Shown: positions 10,640-23,344 of the stretch, piece after piece
How positions within the stretch are numbered: position 1 is the first letter of the stretch
Layout: every line of letters begins with the position of its first letter
DNA from: Sarcophilus harrisii
Taxonomy: Eukaryota > Chordata > Mammalia > Dasyuromorphia > Dasyuridae
DNA: 64,000 bases
Reading direction: 5' to 3'
Assembly (NCBI RefSeq): GCF_902635505.1
Contig: NC_045427.1
Span: 55,826,539-55,890,538 of the forward strand
Program-made: the position numbers and the translations under genes
The notes under the pieces: model-generated
The model's database searches: none
Seen by the model: the letters and a program-made list of their open reading frames with translations, nothing else
Told to the model about the DNA's origin: nothing

Positions 10640-12350
10640 TTTATTTAGCAAACTCTTCTCATCTACTATTTACAAACATTGCCACTCATCTTTAAAAAAA
10701 ATCATCTCTTGATTTTACCATCCCCACAAGTCATCATCCAGTATCTTTCTTCCCTCTCAAAGGCAAATGCCTAGAAAAACTGTTCTACATGAACTGCCTC
10801 TATCTTCTCCACTCACACTCATCTTACCACCCCTTAAAATCTGGTTTTTTATCTCATCTGTCATTTGAAACTGTTCTCTCCATGATCAACTAATGGCCAC
10901 ATCAAATAGATGGTCTTTTCCGAGTCCTCCTCCATTGTGCAGTGTTTTATATTGCAGCTCTCTCCTCTCCTATCATCACTCTCTCCTGGTCCTCTTTCTC
11001 CCGGACTGCATGGCCGCTCCTGGTATTTTATATTATTGCTCATTCTCTTCCTTCCTACCACCACTTGTTCTTGGTCTTCCTTCTCTCCCTCTATCCACAT
11101 AGGGTATCATACTCTTACCTACAGATGCTCTTAAAAACACTTTTTCTCTTTTGCACCTCTGAATTCTCCCAAGATATCTTGGGGTTTATTTGGCTAGATT
11201 TCTTAAGAATCATGCCTTAAACCAAAACCAATCTGATTCTAATTGGTCACAATCAGTCCTACAGGAAGCCCCATTTGGTCATAGGACCATAGGGTCCTGA
11301 CTGACTCAGATTGAATGTAAATAGCAATCATTTCTGCTTTGGCAGAAACCCAGAGGGTCTTCCCCTCTTAGATTCATTCATCAGTTATTTATTTAGATTT
11401 TTTTGGACTAAGCTGAAGAGGAGATTCTTTGCCTCAGTTGCTACCTAACCTTAATCGCTGAATGGTTGCAGCCTCAGTCAAACGGAGATCTGTCAGAAAC
11501 CTTAGCTTAAAAGACCAAGGACTCCCACTGCATCCAGGGCCATCCCCAGTCATGTAGCGGGCCACTGGACTCAAAGGCTCTGAAGGGGAAAGTGAGGCAG
11601 GGGACCTTGCTCAGTCTCCCTGACTGAAATCCAGTTCCCTTGTATGTCATGGCGTCCCCTCTCTGATGTCAGAGTCCTCTTGGAAATAGTCACTCAGGGA
11701 AACTTTCCTCCCACTCCCATTTAACATCCAATCAGTTGGCACTTGGGGTTTCCACAATTTACCTGGAATCTGTCCCCTTATCTTCCCCCGAGGGCGCCAT
11801 CCTGGATTAGGCCTTTATCACCACTTCTCTGGATTGTTCCAGCAGTCTCCTACTTGGACTCCCTGCTTCAAGTTTCTCCTTTCTACATCCATCCACACAG
11901 TTACAAAGTTAATATTCCTAAAGCCTAAGTCAGTCAATGTCATCCTTACTCAAAAATCCCAATAGTCTGCCTTTCTTCTAGGGTAAGACACACACTCCTC
12001 TGCTTGGCTCCTAAACTCCATTCTGCCTTCCCAGGCACTGGTTATCAACTCTCCTTCATCTACTTTCTACCTAAGGCTGTGTTCAGGTCATCCCCAACAG
12101 GAAGTGCACCTCATCTTGACCTTCACCTCCTGCTCTCTCTAATTCTATCTGAAAAGCCTTGTTGTACAAGAAATGTATCCTGATCCCTACAGCAGCTAGC
12201 CTCCCTCCTCTCAGAAATTACTTGTATAGATTTTGTGTGGAATATTCTACATATATATTGTTTCTCCTGGCCAAAATGTATGTTCTTCAAGGATACGGCC
12301 CGTTTCATTTTTGTCTCTCTCCTAAGTGCCAAGGACATTAATAAAGGAGG
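10640..12350 (+). mobile_element. L2 LINE, long degraded copy interrupted by another repeat
   Basis: 10640-11220 matches the L2 RT region (CTCTCCTGGTCCTC motif repeated). 11800-12350 matches the L2 3' part (CCTACTTGGACTCCCTGCTT, TTAATAAAGGAGGAATC). Between them, 11525-11690 belongs to a marsupial repeat with the CCAGGGCCATCCCCAGTCAT ... GATGTCA end. Confidence 0.55.
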
Positions 12351-12529
12351 AATCTAAACCAAATGAGGGAAAACATAGATGAAGTGCAATGTGAAGAAAG
12401 TAGAATAACTGTTGAAAAATGAACAAGGAACACACAAACTCTACAAGGGAGAAGGAAAAAGTGTCATGGAAGCAAACGGGATGTTTTTGTTAAGAGTGTT
12501 CAAATTAATGCACACATGGACTTGATCTA

Positions 12530-12630
12530 AATCACAGAATTTGGACCTCATCTAGTCGGACCTCCTCACTTTATAAAAGAGGGAACTGAGGCAAAGTGAG
12601 ACTAAGCAACTTACATCTGGCCTAACTTCA
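12530..12630 (-). repeat. MIR-type SINE fragment
   Basis: Antisense core GAGGGAACTGAGGCAAAGTG followed by ACTAAGCAACTT. Confidence 0.6.
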
Positions 12631-12931
12631 GGCAAAATCCTTTCATCTCCTGCGGGACCCCATGGCCCTAGATTAGTGTGGGGGCCGACCTCAGCCTTCA
12701 GGCCCACTTCTGATTTCTAGTCTCTCAGACCCAAAGCCATTCCAGAACATATCTATGTATCCTCCTCACCAAGGCAGATCTGACCAGAGCCAGGTTCCCA
12801 GGTCAACCTCCTTTTCTGGGGCTGAGAGTCTCCAAGAGGGAAAAAAGACTTCCAACCAGGTGGTCACGCATTTCCCTTTGGCTTCACAGCATGCCTACAA
12901 AGGACAGAGTAGGCCAGAGCCCCGAGACTAC

Positions 12932-13058
12932 CTGGTACCCGTAATGCCAGGCTCTTGCTTCTGAGTACCCAGTAATGGCAGGCTCTCAACACCAAGCACC
13001 CAGTAATGCCAGGCTCTCAATGGTGAGTACCCAATAATGCCAGGCTCCCAATGATGAG
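12932..13058. repeat. Minisatellite, about 31-bp period, four copies
   Basis: The unit is approximately GAGTACCCAGTAATGCCAGG followed by CTCTCAATGGT. The copies differ by a few bases and lie 200-325 bp downstream of the DUS2 start-codon exon in its transcription direction. Confidence 0.85.
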
Positions 13059-13235
13059 ATCTCCTTAGTCAACACTATTCATTCAGGAAAATCATGTGGG
13101 TGCATGTGTGCCTCTATATTAAATATACATTTCTTTCTTCTGTGTGGCTCCAGGAGGTCTCTGAAAAATGAGTCCAAGGGCTTTGGTGAATCTTCTCATA
13201 CCTTGGGGAGAACCACCATGGGAAAACCTCTCTCA

Positions 13236-13829
<594 letters not shown>

Positions 13830-13830
<1 letters not shown>

Positions 13831-14225
13831 TTAGAAAAACGCGGAAGGCTTGTACAAACTGATGAATGAGTGGAGGCAAGAAAACAACTTATATAATAAT
13901 CACCTAATTAAAAAGATAAAACATCTTTGAGAAACTTAGTAATTCTGATCAACACAATGACCAGCTGTGATTACATAGAATTAATGATGAACCATAGTGT
14001 CCTCTTCTAGATAGAAGTGACTGACCTAGAGAACAAACTGAGACTGATTTGGGGGGCAGGGAGGCCATGGCCAATAAGGGAATTGATTTTGCTTGCCTGT
14101 GTTTGCAGCAGAGGTTTTGTTTTTCTTTCTTTCTCAGTGGGGGATAAGGGAAGGGAGGAGATGGGAAGGAGAGAAGATAGATTTTTGCTGACTGAGAAAG
14201 AAATAATTTTTAAAAGTCTGCAGAT
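13830..14225 (+). mobile_element. Old L1 3' remnant
   Basis: Begins GAAAAACGCGGAAGGCTTGT and continues into a G-rich 3' UTR-like stretch; heavily decayed. Confidence 0.5.
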
Positions 14226-14339
14226 GAGGAAAAAAGAAAGCTAGTTAAGCTTCCATAGGAATTATTTGGGTTTAATGATCTGAGTTTTAGAAGAATCCAA
14301 ATCCTATTAATAGACTACAATGTTACTATGAAATTTGCT

Positions 14340-14480
14340 TCACAGTCATAGTCAATAAATATTTATTAAGCTCCTACTATGTGCCAGGCATTGTGCTAAG
14401 TGCTGAGGATGTAAATAAGAAAAAGACAGCCCCTGCTGTCAAAGAGATGTTGGATGCTAGAGGGTCTCAGCTCCTAGGCC
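14340..14480 (-). repeat. Antisense L2/MIR-type fragment
   Basis: CAATAAATATTTATTAAGCT followed by CCTACTATGTGCCAGGCATT, the conserved antisense end of old LINE/SINE families. Confidence 0.6.
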
Positions 14481-14869
14481 ATGATGAAATCAAGCAGCAC
14501 AGTTGACAAAATGAAGTTAGCAAAAAAAATTTGAATCAAAGGAAAGAGTATGAAAGCTAAATTAAATTTATGCTGGGGGAAGCATGATGTTCCTGGCATC
14601 TAAACGAAGCAAACATAGCTGGTGGGAAATGAAGTTAGCTGGAATTTATGGGAAGGAAAACTGGGATTTATGACTTTGTCATTGAGAGCATTACCTCCTC
14701 TCTCCACCCCCAACTGCAGACAGCAACCTCTCTACAACTTTGGTCTCCCTGAAAAGTTGCTTTGGCAGAGAGATTGGTCACCTTGTAGTTAACAGCGATA
14801 ATAAGTTTTCCAAATGAAGCTAGATTAGTATTTGGCCAACACATACTCAATCTGTCTAAGGCCCCATAA

Positions 14870-15300
14870 TAAACTACTGAAAAAATGTCACAAAAATATT
14901 CTTAGACAACTCCTACTTGGTGCAGAATATCTACTGAAACATCCTCAACCAATGATTGTCCAGAACCATTTGCAAGAAGCAAGACATTCAGTATCTCACT
15001 AGGGAGCTCATTGAACAGCTGGGCAGCTCTAATGGTTAGATGGCCATTCCTTACACTTTCCTGTAATTTGTCTCCCTGTGGTCACCATTCTGCTCTGTGG
15101 AGTCATACAGAAAACAGCTAATCCTTCCTCCATGGAACATCCTTCAAATATTTGAAAACAGTGGGCTGGTCCCTCCTAAGGCTACTTATTCTAAAATAAA
15201 CAACCTTGGTACCTTAAACTCTGTATCTATGTGACATAGATTTGGGTCTCTTGATCATTATACTTATTTTTCTAACCCTGATTTAGCTTGTTAATTGATG
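14870..15300 (+). mobile_element. CR1/L3-type LINE 3' end
   Basis: Shows the series CACTAGGGAGCTCATTGAAC, AATGGTTAGATGGCCATTCC, TTCAAATATTTGAAAACAGT typical of the CR1 3' end. Old. Confidence 0.6.
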
Positions 15301-16080
15301 ATGAAAGCTAGGAAATTTATAAGCAATTAAGTTGAATAAGAGATCTTGCGAGGAAGTCAGATCATACTACATTTGAGTTTTGAAGAAAAAAACCTATCAA
15401 GGGAGAAATAAAGATAAGAGCAAAGATTTGACTGTTTCTATTCCAAATATCTATTTAAATATTCATTTTCTTTTCAAGTTTTATTATAAATATTATCATG
15501 AATGTTTATAATTTATTATAAATAAAATTTATTTAAAATGTTAAAATAAAATTTTAATAAAACTTTGAGCTTCAAAATACTCAATTTGATTCCTCTCTCA
15601 CTATAAAGTATATGTAAGGTTTGTGGACTACACCAACAGTATCTTATTTTCTCCTTTATCCTTCTCCCCTCTTTCTTCTTTTGTTAATATTAATTTTATA
15701 ATGAAAGCTAATGAGCATTCCCTCCTTTTGGTTGACCAAAAACTGCACCAAAAATTACTTCAAAGTCCATTTTGAAATCCCTAGATTTTCAAATATATCC
15801 CACAAGGCATCTTTGAGCAATAGAAAATACATTTTGTCACTGAGAAGGTCAGTCTAGCACATACATGGTAGCAGACAGAGGTGATAAAGACCTATTCACA
15901 CAGACACTTCTGGGACAGGAAGCTTTTGTTTCAACCAAAAGTTGAATAGCCCTAAAACACTGTCTGCCTGGGAAAATGACTCACTCAGCAGAAGAAAGAA
16001 AACTTCTGGGCTTTCAGACTAATTACAAATTACAGCCTCCCAGGGAAAGCCACAAATGAAATTACATAGAGAGCGCAGTG
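15300..16080. other. Low-repeat intron sequence
   Basis: AT-rich then balanced sequence without recognised repeats; contains an AP-1-type TGACTCA near 15980. No gene seen. Confidence 0.4.
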
Positions 16081-16285
16081 GGGAAAAGATCTGGATTCAG
16101 TAGACTTGAATTCAAACCCTGACCCAGACACTTACTAGCCGAGTAACCCTGGACAAACCACTTTACCTCTGTGCCTCAGGTTCCCCATTTATAAAAAGGA
16201 TACAACAGTATTCTGCACACACAGGGTTATCATGAGGAATGCTATTTTTAAAGCCTTAAATCATTATGTAAGCTAGGAGTCATCC
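16080..16285 (+). repeat. MIR-type SINE
   Basis: Sense copy: AGACTTGAATTCAAACCCTG, then CCTCTGTGCCTCAGGTTCCC and CATTATGTAAGCTAGGAG. Confidence 0.75.
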
Positions 16286-16739
16286 TCACACTAGAGTCCT
16301 CACTCCCACTGCCCTCTGCATGATGCTGAACTACGAGTTTTTACAGAATACAATATTCTGTGATGTGTAATGTCTATTTGGGGATCATACCACATCAGCA
16401 GAGATGCAGGTCCAGATCTCCCACGTGTGAGTGCCTCGTGTAGCCACTCACACTTTCCATAAATGATTTCTGATCCTCTCCTCCAAAGGCCTTCCTCTAC
16501 CTCTCTTGTGAACAGCCATCTTAATATGACCAGCTCACAGATCTCCCAACGGATACCCTTTATGGCCTTTCTACCAAGGAACTTTTCAGTGGTAAGTGCT
16601 GAAGGCTGCTCACATCTACCACCTATCTCTCCATTCCCCTTTAGATAACCTGAAACCTTAATTCTTCAGAAACAATGGCATTCATTATTCCAAGTCATAT
16701 TCACAGATATATAGCATCATTGCCAGAATGTTGATATTA

Positions 16740-17460
16740 ACAGCAATAATAGTATTGGTAAATGGAAAGGACGGAGGTGAGAGACAGGATGTCCCATTAT
16801 CTCAATAATTCTGGGCCCCCTTCCCTGGTGACCTCCATTGACAACAGAACCCCGGAGGGCCTTCAGAAGACACAATGCATACGTACTGTAGGAAGTGAAA
16901 TCCATCTTATCACCTTTCATCGTGGCTCATTGGCATTGTGGGGAAGGCTGGGGGCAAGGGGGTGGAGTCCCACTAACAATTAATTTACTCCCTCATTACA
17001 CAAACTGCCTTAATCCTTGGCAGGCACTCCCAATAGAGGCACATTCTGCTGCACATGCCTTCCTGCCCTAATTTCTGCAGAGTGCACCAGCTTTGCTCCC
17101 AGGCGGCCCGGTTCCCAACCTGCACAATCATCCTTCTCAGAAGCCTCCATCACACAAGCCAAGTTAGGTATTCTTTCCACTCAAGCAACTTTAAAAAACT
17201 GCTTACTTCTACCCTGAGATGCTTTCCTTCTGAGGGAGGAGAGAGTCTCACTGCAATTGTAAACACTGACACCCAATACACAACAGCTGATCGTTTGCAA
17301 TCTTCTGAGTTATACCTGAATTGCACATAAGGAACCCCCATGTGCATCTCCACTGTCAGAGGCTGCAAGGGACAGCCAAACTTCAAAATGTCATTCCCAA
17401 TTAAGGAGGCTTTATCTAAAGTTGGATGGAGATTGGTATTAGACAATACAAGCAACAATT
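16740..17460. other. Repeat-free block, candidate conserved non-coding element
   Basis: About 700 bp with no recognised repeat, balanced composition and homeodomain-type cores such as TTAATT in the longest repeat-poor part of intron 1. A 102-codon minus frame (17150-17458) has no known similarity. Conservation is inferred from appearance only. Confidence 0.25.
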
Positions 17461-17755
17461 AGACTTTCATCCAATATGCTTGCAAGGATATACTAGGTAT
17501 ATAAACATTAACCTCTGGCACACAGTAGGTGCTCAATAAATGCCTGTTGATTAATTGATTTAGGTATAGATTAGATGAAGAATGAACCTGACATCATCTG
17601 CTATCAGATGACATCATTCCCCATGCGACAGAATCATAATTTCACAGGTTTAAGTAATATTCTCTCCCACAGTGCAGAGAACAAGCCATCCACAGCTTCT
17701 CATCTCTATAGCCTCTCTATATCCTTCCAAATATTCACAGTGCAGCATGGTAAAA

Positions 17756-18217
17756 AAAATTTTTTTTAATAACGTTTTATTGACAGAACCCATGCCAGGG
17801 TAATTTTTTTACAACATTATCCCTTGCACTCACTTCTGTTCTGATTTTTCCCTTCCCTCCCTCCACCCCCTCCCCCAGACGGCAAGCAGTCCTATACATG
17901 TTAAATAGATTACAGTAGATCTTGGATACAATATATATGTACAGAACTGAACAGTTCTCTTGTTGTTCAGGGAGAATTGGATTTAGAAGGTATAAATAAC
18001 CCGGGAAGATGAACAAAAATGCAGCAGTTTACATTCATTTCCTAGTGTTCTTTCTTTGGGTGTAGCTGCTTCTGTCCATCCTTGATCAATTGAAACTGAG
18101 CTAGATCTTCTCTTTGTCGAAGAAATCCACTTCCATCAGAATACATCTTCATACAGTATTGTTTTTGAGGTATATAATGATCTTCTGGTTCTGCTCATTT
18201 CACTCAGCATCAGTTCA
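17756..18217 (-). mobile_element. L1 3' end with 13-bp target duplication
   Basis: Antisense L1 3' UTR (TTTTATTGACAGAACCCATG ... CACTCAGCATCAG), flanked by perfect CAGCATGGTAAAA at 17743-17755 and 18218-18230. Confidence 0.92.
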
Positions 18218-18249
18218 CAGCATGGTAAAATTAAAACATTTTATGAACA

Positions 18250-18785
18250 GCCCCGAATAGGGGAACGGCCTTTGGACTCAAATCATAACACCTGGGATTG
18301 GGTAGTGACTCTGATACTAATTGTGTAATTGTGGGCAAATCATTTAGCAACTTCTTGAGTCTGTTTGCTCCTCTCTAACACCTGTACTACAAGCCTCATG
18401 GGACTGCTGAGAAGAAAGCACTATGTAAACCTGAAAGCATCACACAAACATGAATTATTATATCAATATAAACTACTGGGAAAATGATGGAGAAAACATA
18501 GATAAATGGCATACCATATGAGTTAATAATTATAATGCTCTAAAGTACATTTCTCTAAATATTTTAGGAAAGACTAAATTTAAAAGGGAAAATTTGAATT
18601 TTGCAGTTAGATATATAGATCACAGACTTTTAGATCTATGAAGAACTCTAGAGACCATTTTAGGGGACAATAAGACTCAGCCCAATCAAATGACTTGCCT
18701 AGGATCACCAGGCTGGTAAGTGCTGTGCCTGGGCCTTACCCCTAAAATCCCAAACCTCCAGCTCAGCACTCTTCCATATCATGTT
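18250..18785. repeat. Two MIR-type SINE fragments
   Basis: 18250-18470 is a sense copy (TTGGGTAGTGACTCTGATAC, GTGGGCAAATCATTTAGC). 18615-18785 is an antisense copy (CAAATGACTTGCCTAGGATC). Confidence 0.6.
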
Positions 18786-18799
18786 TCCTTACCAAAAAT

Positions 18800-19027
18800 G
18801 TGAAGGGTAGCAAAGTGCCAAATGTGTTCTAGGCCCAGAGAACTGACCAGGCTGGCAGTGCTCCATAAAGCTAAGAGAAAAAAATAAAGCTGGAGAGGTC
18901 AGAAGGGGCCAGATTGTGAGAACTTTGAACATCAGATTAAAGAGCTTGTCCTATACACAAAAGAAAGGTTTCTGTGAATGACATGATCAATGTCATGGTC
19001 AAGGAAGATTGGTCTGATGAAGAGATT
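18800..19027 (-). mobile_element. Antisense L2 fragment
   Basis: CTGGAGAGGTCAGAAGGGGC followed by CAGATTGTGAGAACTTTGAA, the antisense of the L2 ORF C-terminal region. Confidence 0.6.
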
Positions 19028-19195
19028 ATTTTTTTTATTAAAACTTTTTATTTTCAAAATATATACATGGATAATTTTTAACATTCATCCCTGTGTCCTA
19101 ATTGTTCCCCCTCCCTTCTCCCCACTTGCTCCCCCAGATGGCAAATGATCCAATATATATATGTTTAACATGTGTAATTCCTCTGAATAGGTTTT
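19028..19195 (-). mobile_element. L1 3' UTR fragment
   Basis: Antisense start TTAAAACTTTTTATTTTCAA, then a CT-rich block and CCCCCAGATGGCAAATGATC. Confidence 0.8.
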
Positions 19196-19295
19196 TATTA
19201 ACAAGATTCCTGTGGTAGTATAATTCTGCAGACCTGTTTACTGTCATGTTCCTCGTAATGACATTTTACTTTTAGTATGTTATAGCAGAATACTC

Positions 19296-19486
19296 CAGGG
19301 GTCTTCAAACTATGGCCCAAGGGCCACGTGCGGCAGCTGAGGACAATTATCCCCCTCACCCAGGACTATGAAGTTTCTTTATGTAAAAGCCCACAAAACA
19401 AAGTTTTTGTTTTTGCTATAGTCCGGCCCTCCAACAGTCTGAGGGACAGTGAACTGGCCCCCTATTTAAAAAGTTTGAGGACCCCG
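19296..19486 (+). mobile_element. hAT-Charlie-type element, family B copy 1
   Basis: A 191-bp non-autonomous element with termini CAGGGGTCTTCAAACT and AGTTTGAGGACCCC. A second copy of identical length is at 62537-62727. It contains CACCCAGGACTATGAAGTTT. The region to its right (19680-19955) ends in TTTTGAGAACC and may be another old hAT copy. Confidence 0.85.
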
Positions 19487-19959
19487 ATAGCTCTCAATAA
19501 GATTTTAAGAGCATAAAGGTGTCATGAAAATAATAATTGATTTATACCCAGTGAGCTTTTGTTTGTGTGGGTTTATATTTATAGATATTCAGAAATTAAA
19601 ACTAGTAAATCTTAAATATTTATTATGATATACAATTTATATGTGTATATATATAATATTTTAAAGAAAAAAATTAACTTCTAAGACAAAATTTAGTGAA
19701 AATGGCATTGTTTCTCTTTAATGCCTGGTTTAATAGAAAAAAGCTGGATTCTCATATCTGCTTTTGTATTCAATCTGTTGCAATATATTGTTTTGGTTGA
19801 AGAAAATCTAACCTCACACAGAAATGCAATTGGAAAAGGGAGGAGTATAGGCAAATAAGATCTTATTATCATAAAAAGTTTTGGCCCCAAAACCCTTTCT
19901 AAAGTCTTGAGGACTCTCAGGGGCCCCAGATTACATTTTGAGAACCAATCATCTAGCCA

Positions 19960-20670
19960 TTAAATCAGAATAGGAATCAGATGTGCTATTTCACTGATAA
20001 TACTCCCAAATGCACAGACTCCCTTTAGCAATTCAAGTTGGTATATTGACAGCAATTTATAAAGGATGTTTAAGAAACCTTCGTGATGATTTCAGCTTTA
20101 ATAACGTGTAACTTCCAGAACAGCCTATGGGCTCAGAACTGCTAGCGCATCAAGAAGTCAGACCCTGGAGGGAGGTGCTCCCGGCTCCGAGGCCAACTTT
20201 CTGCTCATTACAATCTGGGGCTCCCAGTTTGGACAGAGCCGTAGGGGGGAGAAGGTGCAGCAGGACATTGTCCTCTGCTTCATCACCCATATCCAGATAT
20301 CTGTTAATCACAAATGAATTTTTATGAAATGAGGAAATTCCATGGCTTTGCCTATTTTCCTTTTCAATCGTCTGTGTGCTTAAACACTGAGATTTCATGA
20401 GGGTAGGGGGGTATCCATTCCACTACACAAGCCATGACTTGCCTACAGCTGCACTAGAATGACTTTGGGAGCTGTTACAGCTAAAAAAATCAACATCATG
20501 CAGCAAACCTAGCCAAACTGAACTGGTCTCTGGACTCCGACGTATCCCAAAGCTTCTCAGGCACGGTGGGGCTCACAAGGCTTTTGGATCCATTGGCAGG
20601 ATTTGGGAAACCCAGGGTCACCTCGGTGTCATCATGAGGCACCAAAAGAACTGAAGGATGACAAGTGGTG
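19960..20670. other. Repeat-free intron block
   Basis: About 700 bp without recognised repeats. 20270-20400 (TGAATTTTTATGAAATGAGG) looks like conserved non-coding sequence, but nothing proves it. Confidence 0.25.
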
Positions 20671-20775
20671 AGATGATACAGCACTGGGTCTGGCCTCAGG
20701 AAGATCTGGGTTCGAATTCAGCCTCAGACTCCAGCTGTATGATTCTGGGCAAGCCACTTAACCTCTGCCTCCCTC
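20670..20775 (+). repeat. WSINE1/MIR-type SINE
   Basis: CTGGGTTCGAATTCAGCCTC then TTCTGGGCAAGCCACTTAAC, a sense SINE core. Confidence 0.75.
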
Positions 20776-20924
20776 CTCCCCTTGTACTTTGTGTTGTCAA
20801 ACAACTGAGATATAGCCATCTAACACTCCAACCAAACTTGTAACACTACTAATAGACCCTAAACTCTGATGGCAAATTGTCTTCCTCACTTTTATAGCTC
20901 CTACGATTTCTTGCTCAAAAGTAT

Positions 20925-21420
20925 CTGTAAATACAGTTAAAACAATGGAGCCACCTTCATTATATCTTTATTGCCTGTTGAGTAAAACACAGATATTCCT
21001 TAGTCTGGCATTTAAATGTCTCCATTTAATTTAATCTGAATCCATTTTTCTATATTATTTTATACTATTCCCCTCCCTCTGAACTATCTAGGTTGTAGCT
21101 CCAGGCTCATGTTACCATCTTTTGTATTTTTCCAGACCACAAACTATAATTGAAGTATACTCTCTTCTCATCTTCACTCATTAGTCTTCCCTCAAAAAGT
21201 GACTCAATATTCCCTCAGTTCCAAGTATTCTTTCCCTTCTCAATCTTGCCAGAGCACCCACCTGAGTCTCTCATTTGCCCTGCTCCCTACCTTACATTAT
21301 ACACCAAACTCCCTACCTTGCATTATACTTAAATGCATAATGGGTTCTTATCTTAACCCTAAAACTAAGCAAGATGCCTTATCCATAAGAGGTGCCCAAT
21401 AAATGTTTTGAATTCAATTG
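20925..21420 (+). mobile_element. L2 LINE 3' end
   Basis: TTAGTCTGGCATTTAAATG, a CT-rich block, and ATAAGAGGTGCCCAATAAAT at the end. Confidence 0.65.
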
Positions 21421-21867
21421 CTAAACTAAGTTTTTTTCCAATCTTGGACACTCAGAAATGGAAAGCAAAAAGTGAACATAGAGCCCCTAGTTCCTGGACA
21501 GGTGTTATTGAAAGTGGTCGCTGTTTGCTGGCTTTTCTCCTTTCTATATCCCTTTTGTGCTCAGACCAACCTTTGCAGGCTTGGCAGGAAATCTAAGAAG
21601 AAAAGAAAAGTCAGTAAACAAATACCCAAGTACTTCTACAGTAGGTTTACAGCCTGCCTTTCCATGGAGTTGTGGACATGTTTCAGCTTTTCCTGGTCTG
21701 GTCTAACCTGTTTTGTAAGCAGTGCTCCTAAGTTATAAATGTTTGTATTTAATTGGCTTGCATGGGTGGGTGGATCACTAATAATAGCTACACATACAGC
21801 CTGCTCATTTATATGCACTCCCAAATTAAGAGAAGTAGTAATCAGCAATGAATAGTTGGGTCTTAAA

Positions 21868-22325
21868 TTTGCTCAAAACTGCATCATTATCAATTCTGAT
21901 GGACCTGGCCATCTTCAGCAATGAGATGAAGCAAATCAGTTCCAATGGAGCAGTAATGAACTGAACCAGCTACGCCCAGCCAAAGAGCTCTGGGAGATGA
22001 CTAAGAACCATTACATTGAATTCCCCATCCCTATATTTTTGTCTGCCTGCATTTTTGATTTCCTTCACGGGCTAATTGTACAATATTTCAGAGTCCGATT
22101 CTTTTTGTTCAGCAAAATAACAATTTGGACATGTATACTAGTATTGTGTTTAATTTATACTTTAACATATTTAACATGTATTGGTCAACCTGCCATCTGG
22201 GGGAGAGGGTGGGGGAAGGAGGGGAAAAATTGGAACAAAAGGTTTGGCAATTGTCAATGCTATAAAATTACCCATGCATATAACTTGTAAATAAAAAGCT
22301 ATTAAAAATTTAAAAAAATAAACAG
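21868..22325 (+). mobile_element. L1 3' UTR, sense
   Basis: TGATGGACCTGGCCATCTTC ... AATTACCCATGCATATAACT and GTAAATAAAAAGCTATT with A-tail; a marsupial L1-type 3' end distinct from the majority subfamily here. 21420-21868 to its left holds nothing recognised. Confidence 0.75.
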
Positions 22326-22429
22326 CATCATTATTATAACAATTATATATCATATTAGACTATCTCTGAAATCAGATTTTGTCAATATAACGAGATCTGA
22401 CAACCAACAATGACTACTATTTAAAACAT

Positions 22430-22585
22430 TATTGTTGTTTCAATATCAATCAATTGGCTAAGATGACAGGGAAAGATAATGATGAATGCTGGAGGGAATG
22501 TGGGAAAACTGGGACACTAATTAATAGTGGAGTTGTGAAGTGATCCAACCATTTTGGAGGGTAATATAGAACTATGCCCAAAAGG

Positions 22586-22643
<58 letters not shown>

Positions 22644-23310
22644 GTCTGTCTACACACCTTTTGATTCAGCAGTGTTTCTACTGGGCTTATGTACCAAAGA
22701 GATCATAAAATAGGGAAAAGGATCTATATGTGCAAAAATGTTCATAGCAGCCCTTTTTGTAGTGGCAAGGAACTGGAAACTGAGTGGATGCCCATCAGAT
22801 GGAAAATGGCTGAATAAGTTATGGCATATGAATGTTATGGAATTTTATTGTTCTGTAAGAAATGATAAGCAGGATGATTTCAGAGAGACCTGGAAAGACT
22901 TACATGAACTGATACTGAGTGAAGTAAGTAGAACCAAGAGAACATGGTACACAGCAACAATAAGATCATGTGATGATCAATTCTGAGGGCCATGGCTCTT
23001 TTCAACAGAGGTGATTCAGGCCATTTCCAATGATCTTGTGATGGAGAGAGTCATCTGCACCCAGAGAGAGGACTGTGGAGACTGAGTATGGATCACAATA
23101 TAGTATTTTTTACTTTTTTTTGTTGCTGTTTGCTTGCATTTTGTTTTCTTTCTCATTTTCTCCCCTCTTTTGATCTGATTTTTCTAGTGCAGCATAGCTG
23201 TGGAAATGTGTATAGAAGAACTGCACACGTTTAACACATATCAGATTACTTGCCATCCAAGGGAGGGAGAAAAAAAATTGGAACACAATTTTTTGCAAGC
23301 ACAGCCTTCA
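22430..23310 (+). mobile_element. L1 ORF2 C-terminus and 3' UTR with internal microsatellite
   Basis: Sense L1: AGATGACAGGGAAAGATAAT, FIAALFVVARNWKLSGCPSD, NKLWHMNVMEFYCSVRNDKQ, then the 3' UTR. Several stops; not functional. Confidence 0.88.
22587..22650. repeat. (TATC)n microsatellite
   Basis: About 16 tetranucleotide units, ending in TCTG variants, within an L1 copy. Confidence 0.97.
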
Positions 23311-23344
23311 CCACTTGCCTATTGGACATTTCAAACTATTTGTC

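Noticed and set aside
22587-22650. CRISPR-like or regulatory tandem array
   Set aside because: A plain tetranucleotide microsatellite inside an L1; no spacers.
22441-23300. Peptides such as VARNWKLSGCPS, KLWYMNVMEYYCS and KIENFDYIKLKS in many places as genes
   Set aside because: All are ORF2 C-terminal remnants of L1 copies with stops and truncations.
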